A stretch of 64,000 nt of DNA, taken from NCBI GenBank assembly GCA_951812925.1, contig OX638369.1, positions 19,125,329 to 19,189,328 of the forward strand, read 5' to 3'. The position numbers and the translations under genes were made by a program. A model generated the notes under the pieces. It did no database searches and was not told the DNA's origin. It saw only the letters and a list, made by a program, of their open reading frames with translations. This document shows, piece by piece, positions 1-13,120 of the stretch (position 1 is the first letter of the stretch; every line of letters starts with the position of its first letter). This DNA is from Calliopum simillimum. Its lineage: Eukaryota; Arthropoda; Insecta; Diptera; Lauxaniidae.

Positions 1-341
1 ACAAATGCTTAAGGCGTATACTAAAGGTTTGGTGGCCTCGCACTATATCAAATGCCGAGCTACATCAAAAATGCAAACAGAAGGCTATAGCAAACGAGAT
101 CAAGCTGCGCAAATGGGGATGGATTGGTCACACTCTCCGGAAACCACACAGCGAAGTTTGTCGCCAGGCTCTTGAGTGGAATCCACAAGGCAGTAGAGGA
201 CGTGGTAGACCCAAAACCAACTGGAAAAGGTCGCTGGAAAAGGAATTCCAAGAATCGGGAAAATCGTGGCAAGAGATCAAAGTCATCGCAAGGGATCGTG
301 ACAAATGGAGAGATTTCATATTGGCCCTATGCTCCTCCTAG
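1..341 (+). pseudogene. 3' end of a LINE (endonuclease-reverse transcriptase) ORF
   Basis: From 111 to the TAG at 339-341 there is an open frame of 76 codons reading WGWIGHTLRKPHSEVCRQ, then GRGRPKTNWKRSLEKE and DRDKWRDFILALCSS. This is the typical C-terminus of insect endonuclease-reverse transcriptase retroelements (the GRPKT/DRDKWR signature). Only the tail is present, so it is a truncated copy or its left part lies outside the window. A second copy of the same 3' end, in the opposite direction, lies at 4.2-4.33 kb. Confidence 0.75.
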
Positions 342-2067
342 GAGTTAAAGGAGAATACATGCAAACATACAATTTGGGCATACATATAAAATTGAGTGCA
401 AGTTGTGTGATTTTGAACTCCGAAACTATAATACTGATTTGATGAAAATATCACAGGCTATTAATATCGATTAGGAAAAGTGCATGTGTATAAAAAAGGG
501 GCGTTGCTACTCCTCCTTCACAACACAATTTATCATAAAATTACTGGAGGGAGATGAATGAAATTCGCTAAATTTGTAAAGGGGCCATAATATTATTTAG
601 AAAAATAGGCTGCAGCTCTCCAGAAACATAATATAAAGTTGAATGCAAGAAGTATATTTCTGTCTGTTCTTTATCGACTAGAAAATCATAGGTTACGAAG
701 CTTCTGGAAGATTTTAAGGGAGAACAAGACTACCAAAAAATTGCAACAGGGGTCGTCTAAAATGTACCACTGATGAGTTTTAGGACAAAACTGATTTTCT
801 GACTTGTTTCTTAAAAAAAAAAAACAAATTTCTTGGGCCACCATAACTTTTTAGATAAAAACTTTTCCAAAAAAAATGGACTTTCCAAAAACATATTTGG
901 CTTATAAAGTTTACAAAGCTTTTGCAAAGTTCTGAACCCCTAAAGTTGATATTTTGAATTTTTTCCCTACTTCTTGACTTTGGCGGTTATTTTAGTATGA
1001 AAAAAGTCCAATTAACACACCTTTTAGAATTTTTTTTAAAATTATCGTTAAATTTTCTTTAATTTGGTATAGCATTTGTCGTACCAACTTTTAATATGAG
1101 TTAACACGCGTTACTCGCGCGCGTTGCACTGCATACTCTTATAATGCTCTACACTTCATCTATTGTAGCCTTGAAACGGATGTTTATTGAAAAGTGTTTT
1201 TTTCTGCCTTCAAATCATAAAATTGGTATGATAACTGCAAAAACAAATTAAAGGAAATTTAATGGGGATTTTAGAAATAATAATTTATAAAAGAGTATGT
1301 TAATAGGAAATTTTTCAAACCAAAATGGCTGATAGAAAGTTCATAATATATACGAAATCAATTGGCGCAGATAGATGAGGCTTTTTACATTTTTATGTTG
1401 TGTAGAAATCATTGGGGCAAATATTATTTATTGGAAAAATGTCCAGAACTATGCCCCAAAAATGGAAATATTTCATATCTGCAAAACTATTTAATGCAAC
1501 GTTTCCATCGAATCGCTTTCGAGATTTAGGTCTAACTCCCAGAGTAAATTATGTGATCTTCAATACAAAAATAAATCTATTTCTGAAGAGATATTTTTTT
1601 TTAAGTCTGCGTATAAATCTCAAGAGGTCCTATGATTTTGGTTAGTTTCAACCATGTGTCATTAAAAACAAATCAAATGGAAGAAAAATATTAAGAAGAA
1701 AAGATCATTTACTGTCAAAAATATAACTCTTTCGGCCTTTGGATGCAGTAAGGATTTAACTACGAGATTTATAGATCTCAACACAATTTAATTTCCGTAG
1801 AAAGATGGAAAAAAAGTAATGGCTTCCGATGAACAATACTTTGAGTAATGTATTAATTCATTTTGTTATCGAAATAAATGCATATTTTCACCAAAAAAAA
1901 AAAAACAACTTTTTAAGTTGTAGACATGATTATATTAATTGAAAATAATATGTATTTTTAGAAAATGCCAAAAAACCGATTACTAATTCTTTGAAGACAA
2001 AGTGCTTTTTCCTGTGGTAGGGTCACACAGATCAAAACTTTGTTATAATCAACAAATCATATATTGA
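342..2067. other. Intron sequence, no feature recognised
   Basis: AT-rich sequence downstream of the LINE tail. It contains homopolymer A/T runs and no convincing coding frame or repeat structure. Confidence 0.5.
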
Positions 2068-2182
2068 GGGTTATCGTGAATAAAAATTACCAGGGAATTT
2101 TCTCAGACTGCCGTGCATTCTCTATTGCAGGTTAAGAAAATTCCACGTTAATCTTGATTCACGATAACCCCCATTTTATATA
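2068..2182. mobile_element. Short hairpin MITE (about 115 bp)
   Basis: The ends GGGTTATCGTGAAT and ATTCACGATAACCC are exact inverted repeats. The inner parts (GGGAATTTTCTCA and AAGAAAATTCCACG) also pair roughly, so most of the element folds as one hairpin. No coding capacity. Confidence 0.7.
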
Positions 2183-3599
2183 GGCGAAGAGAATAATTGA
2201 TATAATTTGATGAGCGGCATACTTGAGCATTGGTTCAATCGTATATTTGGTAATAATTACCAAATATATGTTTGAGTGCAACAAATGTCTACTATGCCCT
2301 AATGATCATAGTTAAAGTGGGCTAACGAAATTTTTCGTAAAATTTTTTCATAGAACACCTTAGCCCATCATCACCCAAGAGAACATAAATCTCAGCTCAT
2401 TTTTCTGTCACCTACTTTTAGATTTTCGGGCGTTATCTTGGAATTTGTAAGACGTGTAAAGTGCACTGCGGTGCACCGAGACAAGTGTCATTCATTGACA
2501 AAATGGGTTCTCTGAAACTTTTTCATGTAGATAGATGAGGCTTAGTTTATACATAATCGTGACGATAAGAATGATATTGATATGATTTACTATATTACTC
2601 AATAAAACAATATTACAATGCTTGAGATTTTTTTGCTAACTTTTGAAATGCAGTAGGTACTATTATTGTTAAAGCATTATAATAAAAAAATGTTGTTGTT
2701 ATAATCCCAAATGCTATTAAAAAAACACAAATTATTATTTTCACCGGATTTATTCAACAAACAGTAAAGTGATTTTCACAAAATGTAATTTTTTGTTAAA
2801 GTGTTTTAATTCCAAAAATAACTCCAAAGCAATCACACCTATTGTGACTGCCTGCCGTAACATCCTTTGTGTATGCAACCAAATCTACATGCAACATTCA
2901 TCAGCATATTATTTGCGCAAAAGTATCGTTTTAATTCAACATAAAATTCGTCGAATTGCTTTGTTTATTTTTATTTTTTTTTAGAAAAACTAATTTGAAA
3001 AGTTACCGTCGAAAATAAAATGAAAATTTCAAAGTTTTTTATTTTTTTTTTTTCTGAATAACAAAACGCAGCTTTTGCGCTATTTGCACTTCATGTTAAA
3101 AATAAATGTTTTGCTATTAGTCTGGAAAATGGCGTAATTCTTCATGTTGACGCGGTTTTGTTGCAGCAGAGTTGCAGTTACACTTTTGTTGCAGCAGTTG
3201 CTGCAACTGATTGTGTACGAAAAGTATTATGCAATCTTTTGGGGTTGTGGGTTGTGCACGCCACACAGTGGAAGCATTTGTTGTAAGTAAATTGAATTTT
3301 TTGAATATAAATGATTTCGTCTAGTGTTTTGAGCACCCTTTGATTAACAGTGACAGAGCACATCATTTAAAGATTTGAAAATTAATGGAGATTTTTTTTA
3401 GATTCTTTTGTTGGGCATTCATTTTTTTTTACTAGAATGACAGAAATTATATACTTTTTGAATATTTTTAATTCTAAGGAAATATCCAAGGATCGAATGG
3501 TCAATGAAAAAAAGAGTAAAAACTTATTACCTAAAAGTGTAAGATGCAAATTTCGCCAAATAGTTCGTATAGCTTTCAAAATATAACAAGATTTCAAAA
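2183..3599. other. Intron sequence with one short palindrome
   Basis: The main visible structure is the near-perfect 25-bp palindrome at 2243-2267 (ATATTTGGTAAT and its complement). The rest is AT-rich with poly-T runs, and no coding frame is supported. Confidence 0.5.
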
Positions 3600-5010
3600 A
3601 TTTGTCTCAAAAAAAAAAGTATCCCCAAAAAGTGTCGCAAAAAGATGTCGACAAAAGTGTTGGAAAGTAGTATCGAAAAAAGAGTCGAGAAATCTGTTGC
3701 AAAAAGTCTCGAAAAAAAGTGTCACAAAATAGTTGCGAGAAAAAGTGTCGGGAAAAGAACGGCCATAAGATGTCGAAAAAGTGTCGAAAAAATATGTCTA
3801 AAAAAAGTCTCGAAAAAAATGTTGCGAAATAGTGGCGGAAAATAGTGTACCAAAAAAATTTCGATAAAAGTGTTGGAAAATAGTATCGAAAAAAGTGTCA
3901 CATAAAAGAGTCGAGAAATCTGTTGCAAAAAGTTGTCGAAAAAATGTAGCCAAAAAGTATCAAAAAAAATTGTCGCTTAAATATGCCGGTAAGAGTGTAG
4001 CAGAAAAGAAGCAAACAATAAATATCGTTAAAAGATGTTGAAAAGTGTTAAAAAAAGTGTTGCAAAAAATGTGACGGAAAAATGTTTGCAAAAAAGTGTC
4101 AAAAAGGATGACCCGAAAAGGGTCCAAAAATGTGTAGCCAAAAAGTGTCACAAAATAGTTGCGAGAAAAAGTGTCGAAAAAAGAACAGCAAGTGTCATAA
4201 GAGTGACGCAATGCATGTATGTATTCTCCTTTAACTCCAAGGAGGAGCATAGTGGCAATATGAAACGTCTCCATTCGTCGCGATCCTTTGCGATGACTTT
4301 GATCTCTTACCACGACTTTTCCGATTCTTGGAATAAGACGTCAAAAAAAAAAATATCGAAAATAGTATCGAAAGAAAGTGTCGCAAGAAATGTGTCGGAA
4401 AAAAATGTCAAAAATAGTGACGAAAAAAGGTGTCAAAAAAGTATAGCCAAAAGTGTCACAAAATCGGGTCGAGAAAAAAGTTTCGGAAAATATTGTCAAA
4501 GAAAGTGTCTCAAAGTAGTGTCGCAAAATTTAAAAAAAAAAAATTATGCAAAAAGTGTAGAAATAAGTGAAACAAAAAAGTGTCACAAAAAGTATCGCAA
4601 AATAATGGCCAAAAAAATTGTCGCAAAATATAAGTCGTAAAAAGTGTCAAAAAAAGTGACACAAAAAAGGTGTCGATAAAAGTATAGCCAAAAAAAGTCC
4701 CAAATAGGTGTCACTAAAAAGTGTAGCAAAATAGTGTCAAAAAATTTTATCAAAAAAAGTGGCACTAAAAGTGTCGCAAATATGTGTCGTAAAAGTGTTG
4801 AAAAAAGTGTAAAAGAGTCACAAAAGAGAAGAGTCATAAAAAAGAAGAGTCACAAAAAACTGTAGCAAAATAGTGTCAGCAAATATACGTAGTATCAAAA
4901 AAAATTGTCACAAAAGTATTGCAAAAAATATGTCGTAAAAAGTGTGACGCTAAAAAGTGTCACAAAATGGTGTCGAGAAAAAAGTGTCACAAAAAATTGT
5001 CGCTTCGAAA
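3600..5010. repeat. Degenerate short-period array (AAAAAGTGTCGCAAAA type)
   Basis: About 1.4 kb is built from imperfect repeats of a unit of roughly 12-16 bp, A-run plus GTGTCGC/GTGTCAC plus A-run, all in one orientation. Unit length and sequence drift continuously. The array is interrupted at about 4205-4335 by a LINE fragment. Long frames here, such as 4035-4640, are translations of the repeat and not genes. Confidence 0.8.
4205..4335 (-). mobile_element. LINE 3'-end fragment inside the array
   Basis: Read on the minus strand this matches the 3' end of the element at 1-360: CCAAGAATCGG, GAGATCAAAGTCATCGCA, the GACGAATGGAGA block, the CTATGCTCCTCC stretch around the stop and GGAGTTAAAGGAGAATACAT after it. 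It is flanked on both sides by the GTGTC array, so it inserted into the array or was carried with it. Confidence 0.75.
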
Positions 5011-7618
5011 ACTCCTTGTGTTTAAATTAAAGAGCATATATAGTACATAGGTCGGCAGATCTCACGAAGAAGAGCTTTTTGCTTATCTCAAATAAAAAGT
5101 CACTTCCTGTGTTGACATCTTGTGCATAAACTAATTTCTGAAAGCACTCACTCAATACCTTCAACTTAACCTATGGAAACATCAGCTGGCATATATGTAT
5201 GTACATATTAACACTTCCTCACACACACACACACCAGCACTTATCTACCCAAATACAAAAACAACTTTGCATGTTTTATTAGATGCAAATTGAAAAGTTT
5301 TGCTTTGCTAATCAAAGTAACATTTTCAGTTTCATGTTTGCGTATCGTGTACATACGTACGGATTCTACTACACAAAATGTAGATATTTACATATCAGAC
5401 TACAACAACGAAAAGAACATTAACAAAAACAAATAAAACAATTCCAAGTACATACATACAACTAACTGTCCCCTAAATACACTGAAAGAGAGACAACGAA
5501 TAGGACTGCCTCACAGTGGGGCAAAAAGCTCTCATAAGTAAGTAGCAGATCTCATTCAAATTAAATATTTATGCTAATGGCCAGATTGCCTTATTTTTAG
5601 AGAAGAAGTGGTCGAATTCGAAACTTCAAAACTCTATATCATCATTATCTTTATCTTCGTCATCATCCTGAGCTTCTTTATCTAGGGATATATTAAAAGA
5701 AGAATGTTTTAAGATCCATGTTACTAATTTTTGCACTTTTTCTTTTAGTCTTTTTATATCTAATATCTGCTCCTCTGTGCGGTAATACAAAAATGAAAAC
5801 CAAATGTCATACAAAACTACATACACATTTATAGAGATGACATTTAATGGTTAGTCGAATTGCATTTGAAAAACATTAAGGGTATGCAAATACATACGGA
5901 TACATAAGAGAAGTCAACAATGTGGTGTGGTATGACAACGACTAGTAGATACATTAATATATACAATGACTTGTACTTAAAAATGCGAGCAAATTTTTTA
6001 TGGAGATCAACGAAATTTGTTTCAATTAAAACCAACAAATGTGCAAAAATAAAACTTTTGACTATAAAAAAATCTTGTTGTTAAAATTTTTTGCAACAAG
6101 AGAATTGAAATTGTAGATGTATTGCAAATATGCATGCTCACGTATGGGTATTCTTTGTGTTAACAAAATCGGAATACAATTTTCCTAGAAAAGCTTGCAA
6201 TTTTCAAATTTCTTTCTTTCTTTTTCAGTTTGTGTTAAATATTCAGCGCTGTTTATGAAACCAAAAGATACAAAAATAAAATAAAAATTAACAAACAGAC
6301 AGTAGGACCACATAAGAATTCGGATTTTCTATAATAGTTTCACTAGCAACTAAACAGATCACCAACAGGACGTATACCGGCAAGTAGAAGAATTTCTACG
6401 TTTACAATATTCCAAATTTATACCTTTCGAGTTTTTTACATAGTGATGCAAAAGGAAAAATATAATAAGTTTGTCAAAGTTTTCTCTATTTCGGCATAAA
6501 TATTTATAATATCTACTTTTGGTAACTTTTTCCATTAAAATCTGCCATGTTTTCAGAAAAATATGGTCAAATGACCATTAAAGTTTGAGCTTTTTCCTTT
6601 TTCTTGGCAATGTAACACATAGAATGTGACAGATAATAAATAATCTTAAAGAATGACAGCTTCTCTGCCATTCTCTATTCTGAACGTGCCCTCCTTATCC
6701 CTATTTTGACAGATAGAGGCGCACTTGATTGTAAATAGAGAACAGCAGCCAACTTCATAAAAGTTTCCGGCTTTGTCCTCAATTTCCGGCATTGATATTT
6801 TAGCAAGTGAAGTGGCAGCCATTGTAAACATTTTGTTAAAACTAAAATAAAGATTTAAAATATATTGAACATCAATTAAAATTCCTGCGTATTACAGCAA
6901 CAAAATTTTTTCTCATCTTTTTGGGACCAAAAAACAGAAAAAATTAAACGAAAGTTATTATTAGATAGGTTTGATAGGTTGTTGTATAAAAAAAAAAATT
7001 CCAGTACCTGTAAAAATGGTGGGAGATTTTAACATACAAAAGTATTCAAAAAAAAAACGAATATCCTGCTAAAAGCATGATAAACGGGCACGTTATATAT
7101 GACTGATGGCAATGCTACTTATTTCTATACGATGAAAAATCTTTTCTGACAGACTTTTCAACACTTCAGTAAAACATTTGCGGAAAAAAAAAATTAAAAA
7201 GGTCAGTCAATTATAAGTGACACAGTTAGAAAAAGTCTTTAACTGCTTAACAAACAACTAATTAAACTTACATTTTTTTTAACAAATTATTTTAATTGTA
7301 TTCAAAGAAATTAAGGAAAGGAATTCCGAATGTAATGATAATGGATTTAATATTCTTTTTCAACGTGCGGTTTTCTTTTGTTATTTGATTTTCTTGCCGT
7401 ATACCAAATAACCTATGAGAGCAATTCCATAGATAACTTACTGAGAAAAAAAAGACGTGTATGGAAGATGATTTTACAAATCATGCAACTTTAAAGACAT
7501 AACAATTTAGATTTATTCGATGTTCTATTTAATATGTTTAAAATGAGTCAGGATTTCATCCGGAAAGGTGAATTTTTCACTGAAATCTCTCTTACTCACA
7601 AAGTCATACATAAGTATG
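5011..7618. other. Intron sequence, no gene seen
   Basis: AT-rich, with a short (CA)n run near 5219-5234 and ATGTATGTAC-type runs. No protein or element recognised. Confidence 0.5.
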
Positions 7619-7620
7619 TA

Positions 7621-8216
7621 CATTAGACTGCTTCATAATTTTTATTTTTTTTGCTTCCGATTTGCTTTCCAACTAGTTTTTTTGTTAAAACGATAGAAAC
7701 TAAAAATTTTAGTGCAAAGAGAGCCCATAATATTAATATTTACTGGTGGCGCATCGTATTCCTTTGTTTTAAGTTTGAAAAAGTACTTTTCTAAACACTT
7801 TTGTACATATGTATATCGTGAAGGAGAAATCGTTTCGAAACTAAATATTACGCTTTAAAGCTGAACACAGTTTTCTCAAAATTTAAAACGATTTTAAACT
7901 TTGAAAGCTAAAAAACTACCGAAGTAACATCTTTACGAAAAAAATTATTATAAACTTTTTTATGAAAAATTTTATGCTCTTTCTAATGGTAGCAGTCTCT
8001 TTGTCTGCGTTTTCTCTATCACGAGATATATATAAAAGTGTTTAGAAGAGTACTCTTTCAAACTTGAAACAAAGAAGTACGATGCGCTACCAGTAAATAT
8101 TAATATTATGGGCTCTCCTTGCACCAGAATTTTTAGTTTCTATCGTTTTTACAAAAAAACTTGTTGGAAAGCAAATCGGAAGCAAAAAAAAAAAAAAATT
8201 ATGAAGCAGTCTAATG
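7621..8216. mobile_element. Foldback MITE of about 600 bp with TA flanks
   Basis: The left end CATTAGACTGCTTCAT pairs with the right end ATGAAGCAGTCTAATG, and pairing continues inward for about 180 bp (for example CCCATAATATTAATATTTACTGG against CCAGTAAATATTAATATTATGGG, abbreviated here). TA occurs immediately outside both ends (7619-7620 and 8217-8218), as for Tc1/mariner-type insertions. No coding frame. Confidence 0.7.
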
Positions 8217-8228
8217 TACATATGTATA

Positions 8229-9740
8229 TCGATACATCCAACGTAAAAGTTTGTAACTCAAGCTACCAACTTTTTACGGGACAGTGATTTTCGAAATCTG
8301 CGCATCAGACTCCATCTTGTGTCAAATTTTGGTACCACTAGCTTGAAATTTGAAGGGCTGGGAGCAATTTTTGAAGTTACAACCTGATTATATTTTACTT
8401 AGGTCTCCATGCAAAAACTTGGCAACTTAAGTTGATAGCTTATGCACGGGACAAAATTGACAAATTGCGTTGGTAACTTAACTTACAAAGTTATAAGTTA
8501 ATTTTTCTTTAAAAATCAGTGGTTGTTAGTCCTACATACCAACGTAATATCCGTAAAATATTTTTAATGTTAGTTGGCAAGTTAAGTTACCAACTTTCCT
8601 CATGGAACTGAAAGAGAACATTAGTTGGTAACTAGAGTTACAACTGATATGTATTCATTTTATCCAAATTTATCCAAATTATAAGTTGAAATTGTAAATA
8701 TCTCTGTAAATCAATTTGGAATAGTGACAACGATTTAATAGTCGAAAAACCTTTATTTGAACTTCAGATTTTCAAAGTATTTATTAAATTTTTGCTTTTG
8801 GTTTTTTTGTTTTAACGAAAACAATACAAAAATGATCATAACTAAAAACTACGATTTTCGAGTTACCAACTTTTACGTTGGACGTATCGATATCAAAGCC
8901 ATACTTCAAGTATGTCAGCATTTCAAAATCACTGAGCCAAGGACAGTCAGCGTAAAATTTTGGTTCGCTCACAACAAACACAATATTTCCATATTTTGAA
9001 AATTTTTGGGAATTGAATTGAATTGAAAACCAAAAAACAATATATAAAAAAAAAATTTTTCATGATAGCCCAGTGTGCCAGACGGTTCATATCTCCGCTT
9101 TTTTATCCTTTACGGATCCGTTTGCGGGAGAAATTCCAAAAAAAAAAAAGATTAGCTTTTTTTTTTGGGACAGATCTGTAACGGATAAAAAAGCGGAGAT
9201 TTGAACCGTCCGGCACACTGGGAGTTGTAATTCCGAGAAATTTGTAGAGTATCGAAATATTGTTTTTGTTGTTGGCACTTTTGTTCTCCGCCGACACTCT
9301 TACAATGAAGCCACTGAGTTACGTAAAAGTAACTTGACTTACAAAGTTATTAGTTAATTTTTCTTTAAAAACCAATGGTCGTAAATCCTACATACCAACG
9401 TAATGTCCGTAGACTATTTTTTAACGGTAGCTGGCAAGTTAAGTTACCAACTTTTCTCATGGATAATTTTTTTGCTGAAACACAACATAAGTTGTAACTA
9501 GAGTTACAACTCATATGTATTAGTTTTTATCCAAATTAAAAGTTAAAATTGTTAATATCTCTGTTAATCAATTTGGAATAGTGACAACAAATTAATAGTC
9601 AAAAAACCTTTCATTGGACTACACTTTTCCAAAGTATTTATTCAATTTTTGATTTTGGTTTTCTTGTTTTAACGAAAACAATACAAAAATGATCATAATT
9701 AAAAACTACGATTTTCGAGTTACCAACTTTTACGTTGGAC
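8229..9740. repeat. Duplicated repeat with CAACGTAAAAGTT ends
   Basis: The segment 8440-8890 recurs in direct orientation at 9300-9738. Shared blocks include CAAAGTTAT.AGTTAATTTT, CCTACATACCAACGTAAT, GTTGGCAAGTTAAGTTACC and a long end block finishing CCAACTTTTACGTTGGACG. The first copy has an inverted partner end at 8229-8251, so it is bounded by terminal inverted repeats about 660 bp apart. The second copy has lost its left end. A separate hairpin element sits between them. Confidence 0.65.
9071..9221. mobile_element. Short hairpin MITE with CAGTGTGCC ends
   Basis: CAGTGTGCCAGACGGTTCA at the left and TGAACCGTCCGGCACACTG at the right are inverted repeats. Pairing continues through ATCTCCGCTTTTTTATCC and its complement. 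About 150 bp, no coding capacity. No clear target duplication was seen. Confidence 0.75.
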
Positions 9741-9745
9741 GCACA

Positions 9746-12090
9746 GTGCTGCGATAGAAGGCATTTGCGTAAAAAATTTTTGTTCAAATTTAAAATCTTT
9801 TTTATGCCATTCTACAGCAAATAGTCCAATTAAGAAATTCTCTGAAAATTATTGAAAACTAGTGTGATTTGTAAGTGCTACAGCTTGTTAAAGTCGAACT
9901 TTTTTTCGAAAAAAAAAAAAACATTTAAGAAAATTTGCTAAACGCAGAACTTTTTAAAAATAATTGCTGCTCCTAAACCCCAAAAGCAATTGTTATAAAA
10001 TAGAATGCATACAAAAGCCTACATACTCATTTTTTTTTTAATATTTTTTGTTTGCAAATTTTTTTAGCCATATTAAAGTTATTTTAAAAAATATAAAAAA
10101 AAATTTTCAAATATTAAAAACCGGCAAATGGTAACTTTCTTTAGAGCAGGAAAAAAAAGACGGGACATGCGGGTGTTGTCCTTAAACGTACAGATAGTAC
10201 AGATTCCATATTTTAAGATAGGAAAAATATCCCGTATTTACGTAAAAATCAATGATTTTATAAAATTTACACCACAAAATTTTTTTCAAATGCTTTTGAA
10301 TTTTTTTAAATTTGATTTTTTTTACAGCATACTTTTATATGTCAAAAACACTATGAATTATTAAAATTTTAATATGGTTTTTTGCTGCCTAAAAGCATGC
10401 ACAAACATTTTTTCCAGTCAACTTTCGTGGTTTTATTTATTTGAATATTTTTTCTATTCATTGCATTTAAAAATTAATTGCATTTCTGAAAACAGCGCAA
10501 AATAATGTATCAGAATGGTAAATCTTATTGAAATCGAACCAAAACTGTGGAAATGCCGTTCCGTTGTATGGAGTGACAGCACTGTGGGACGTATCGATTT
10601 ATTCTTCAACTATCCCCGAAACTATGTATATCCGAGTGAAACTTTTTGACTGCATATTCTTCTTAGCATTAAGATCTTCAACAAATAGACTAGACTCAAA
10701 AAAAGAAATATAAGATGTCACTAAAGTAAACTTGATACATTGTTACTCTTCACTTCGTGGACAAGGCTTGGAGATTTATTTGGTAAATATTTCACTTAAA
10801 ACTAATTTTAGGAAATTTCCCTCCAGAGAAAACATAATTTTAAAAAATTTAATTTTTAAATGGCGCCTGACTTTTGTACCATAGTACCATAAATTTAACT
10901 TTAATTTAAATAAATATGAGCTAATTTATCTGCTCGAGTAATATTAAAATTTTTTTTTTTTTTTTGAAACCATTCATTCAAATAAGCATCTTTTGCTTAA
11001 TTTTATCAAAATTCAGAAATATCCCTCTGATGGAAATTGATGGTTAAACGAAAATATTCAAGTTTTGAATTATTAATACTAATTTCTTATCGTGATGTTG
11101 TCTATTTTTGGATTTACCGAAAAATTTCCCTTTTGGGATTTTTTTTTTTTTTTCGTTGCGCTCGTTTTGCTATTGTATCATTGCTACATTGTTTAAATAG
11201 CAATTTTAGCAAATTTTTCACAGAAATCAAATTTCCCTTTTTTGGGAAATTGTTTTTTTTTTTTTTCACTATTTCCTTATTTTGATATGGGAAAAAAAAA
11301 TTTTAATTGATAATTAATTTTCGACAAATTTCCTACTCGAGGAATTTTTTTAAACTGCCAAAGCAAGTGCCAAGTTTTCATTTCCAAAATCCACTAAAAA
11401 TTTGATTTTTTAAATAATGATATTCACGTGGAATCGTTCCTATTTTCACTTATATTCCAATTTAACCACAATTATCATGATTGAAAGTTTTTAAATGCAT
11501 TTTTTTTTTTTCAACTTCTTTGTATATTTTTTACTGCAGATGTTACAAAGGCAATGAATTTTGTGGTTCTGGCATTTCTTTATTTTCAATTACATATATA
11601 AAATATTTCTTTCCGTTTTTTTGGCGCTTTATACCACAATATGTGCAAAATGAAAATTGCATTTTCTTTGCTATTTGCTAACCACAAAAGGGTGCATAAA
11701 GGACTCTTGAAAGGTGTGTACGCGCGTAAAATCAACATATGGCAATGATAGAATAATGAAAAATGCATAAAAGTTATTATCACAGGAAGAAATCACATAG
11801 GGGAGCTTAAACATAAGTATCTTTGTTGTTTTAAAAAACAGTGAAATTTGAGTTTAAGTAATATTTAAGATTTTTTGCAATTTAATCAAAAACTATTTTA
11901 GCTATTTTCTGCAATAACTTGCTGCTTGTGAAAATAACTATCGATTAAATTGCACTTCATTGAAATACAAAAGAAACTTTTCCATCAAAATATTGAGCTT
12001 GTAATTTTTCATCATTATAATACGTATATAACTATGCAATATAAAAAAGATAATTCATAAAGAACATTTTTTTGTTACAATCTTACAAAC
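9746..12090. other. Intron sequence downstream of the 12.2 kb exon, no gene seen
   Basis: Very AT-rich with many homopolymer runs. Open frames of 60-80 codons read as low-complexity Phe/Lys/Asn and have no recognisable domain. Confidence 0.5.
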
Positions 12091-12280
12091 CTGAATTGGG
12101 CTGTCCATTGCTGTTCGGCCTAGCCGATGGTGCACCATCACGTGCCTCCACCTCCAAAGCGTAAGCGCCTTTCTTTTCTCTGTCGAATACAGTTTTTGTG
12201 AAAATTTCACCACTCTGTAAATTGATTTCGAAGAACTCCTTGCCTTCATTGCGTGGTGAATCGACGATATAATAGTAGAC
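12091..12280 (-). CDS. CadN: Cadherin extracellular exon (second half of an EC repeat)
   Basis: This 190-nt exon has acceptor CTACTTCAAG and donor TTCAG|GTTTGT, starting in phase 0 and ending in phase 1. It encodes 63 residues beginning VYYYIVDSPRNEG and containing FFEINLQSGEIFTKT, the DRE motif in FDREKKGAY and the ARDGAP turn. It ends in a polar ARPNSNGQPNS stretch before the next, unseen exon. Among the five exons this one looked most like the fly CadN protein as I recall it. The intron after it runs to the end of the window, at least 12 kb. Confidence 0.9.
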
Positions 12281-13120
12281 CTTGAAGTAGAAAATTGAAC
12301 GAAAAAAAAAGTTAGAAAAAAATACCAGAAAAAAAGAAAGAAAAAAGTGGGATATTGTAAAAATAAATTTCACACAGAATTTCCAATGTTCTATAGCAAA
12401 GCTAATATTGTGATTATATATGATGATGATAGTCTGTCCTTGGTCATTATTAGTCCTGTTTTTTACATTTATTTTTCTTTTTTTTTTTTGATTTTCTGCA
12501 CATACAGTTGTTTTAATTAAAATTCGAAGACAAGTGGAAAAATTCGTACTTTTTAAATTAGCTCTCACTGGTTGCTGCAGGCAATACCGACTTCTCCCTC
12601 CTCTACTACCGAATTTCTTCACAATCAGTGTGTCGACAAAAAAAGGACGTAGATGATTTGCTAAATGACTGCATGTATGTAAGTGTGTATGGACAGCATG
12701 TCAGGATATTGCAGTAAAAGGAAATTGCATGTGGTTTTTGCCCAAAAGTAAATTAAGAAATCAGTTAAATTATGCCACCCTAGTGACTGGGAAATTGGAA
12801 AATCACTTTTAAGTACACTTAAGTGTGTTCCCATGTCAAATATAAAACTTATAGCGGAAGTACATGTAATGCAACTTATTTTTAAGAAGAATTTAACCGC
12901 CATCTTGTTATGTTCTTGTTACGTTGACAATTATGTCTAGCACCAATAAAGAGAATGCCTATATTCAAAGCCACAATGATAAACGATAATAGCAAAATAT
13001 GATAAATTTATATTGAACTAATTAAACAGTAATTTTGCAATTTTTCAACAACAGACGCAAACAAGTGTTAACATGAAAATTGATTGCATATATTCCGGCT
13101 ATTTCCACATACATATTAAT
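12281..13120. other. Intron sequence next to the 12.2 kb exon
   Basis: Pyrimidine-rich on the coding (minus) strand just upstream of the acceptor. No repeat or gene recognised in the rest. Confidence 0.45.

Noticed and set aside
4035..4640. 201-codon frame rich in Lys and Ser
   Set aside because: It reads through the degenerate GTGTC array and the antisense LINE fragment; no domain and no gene-like start.
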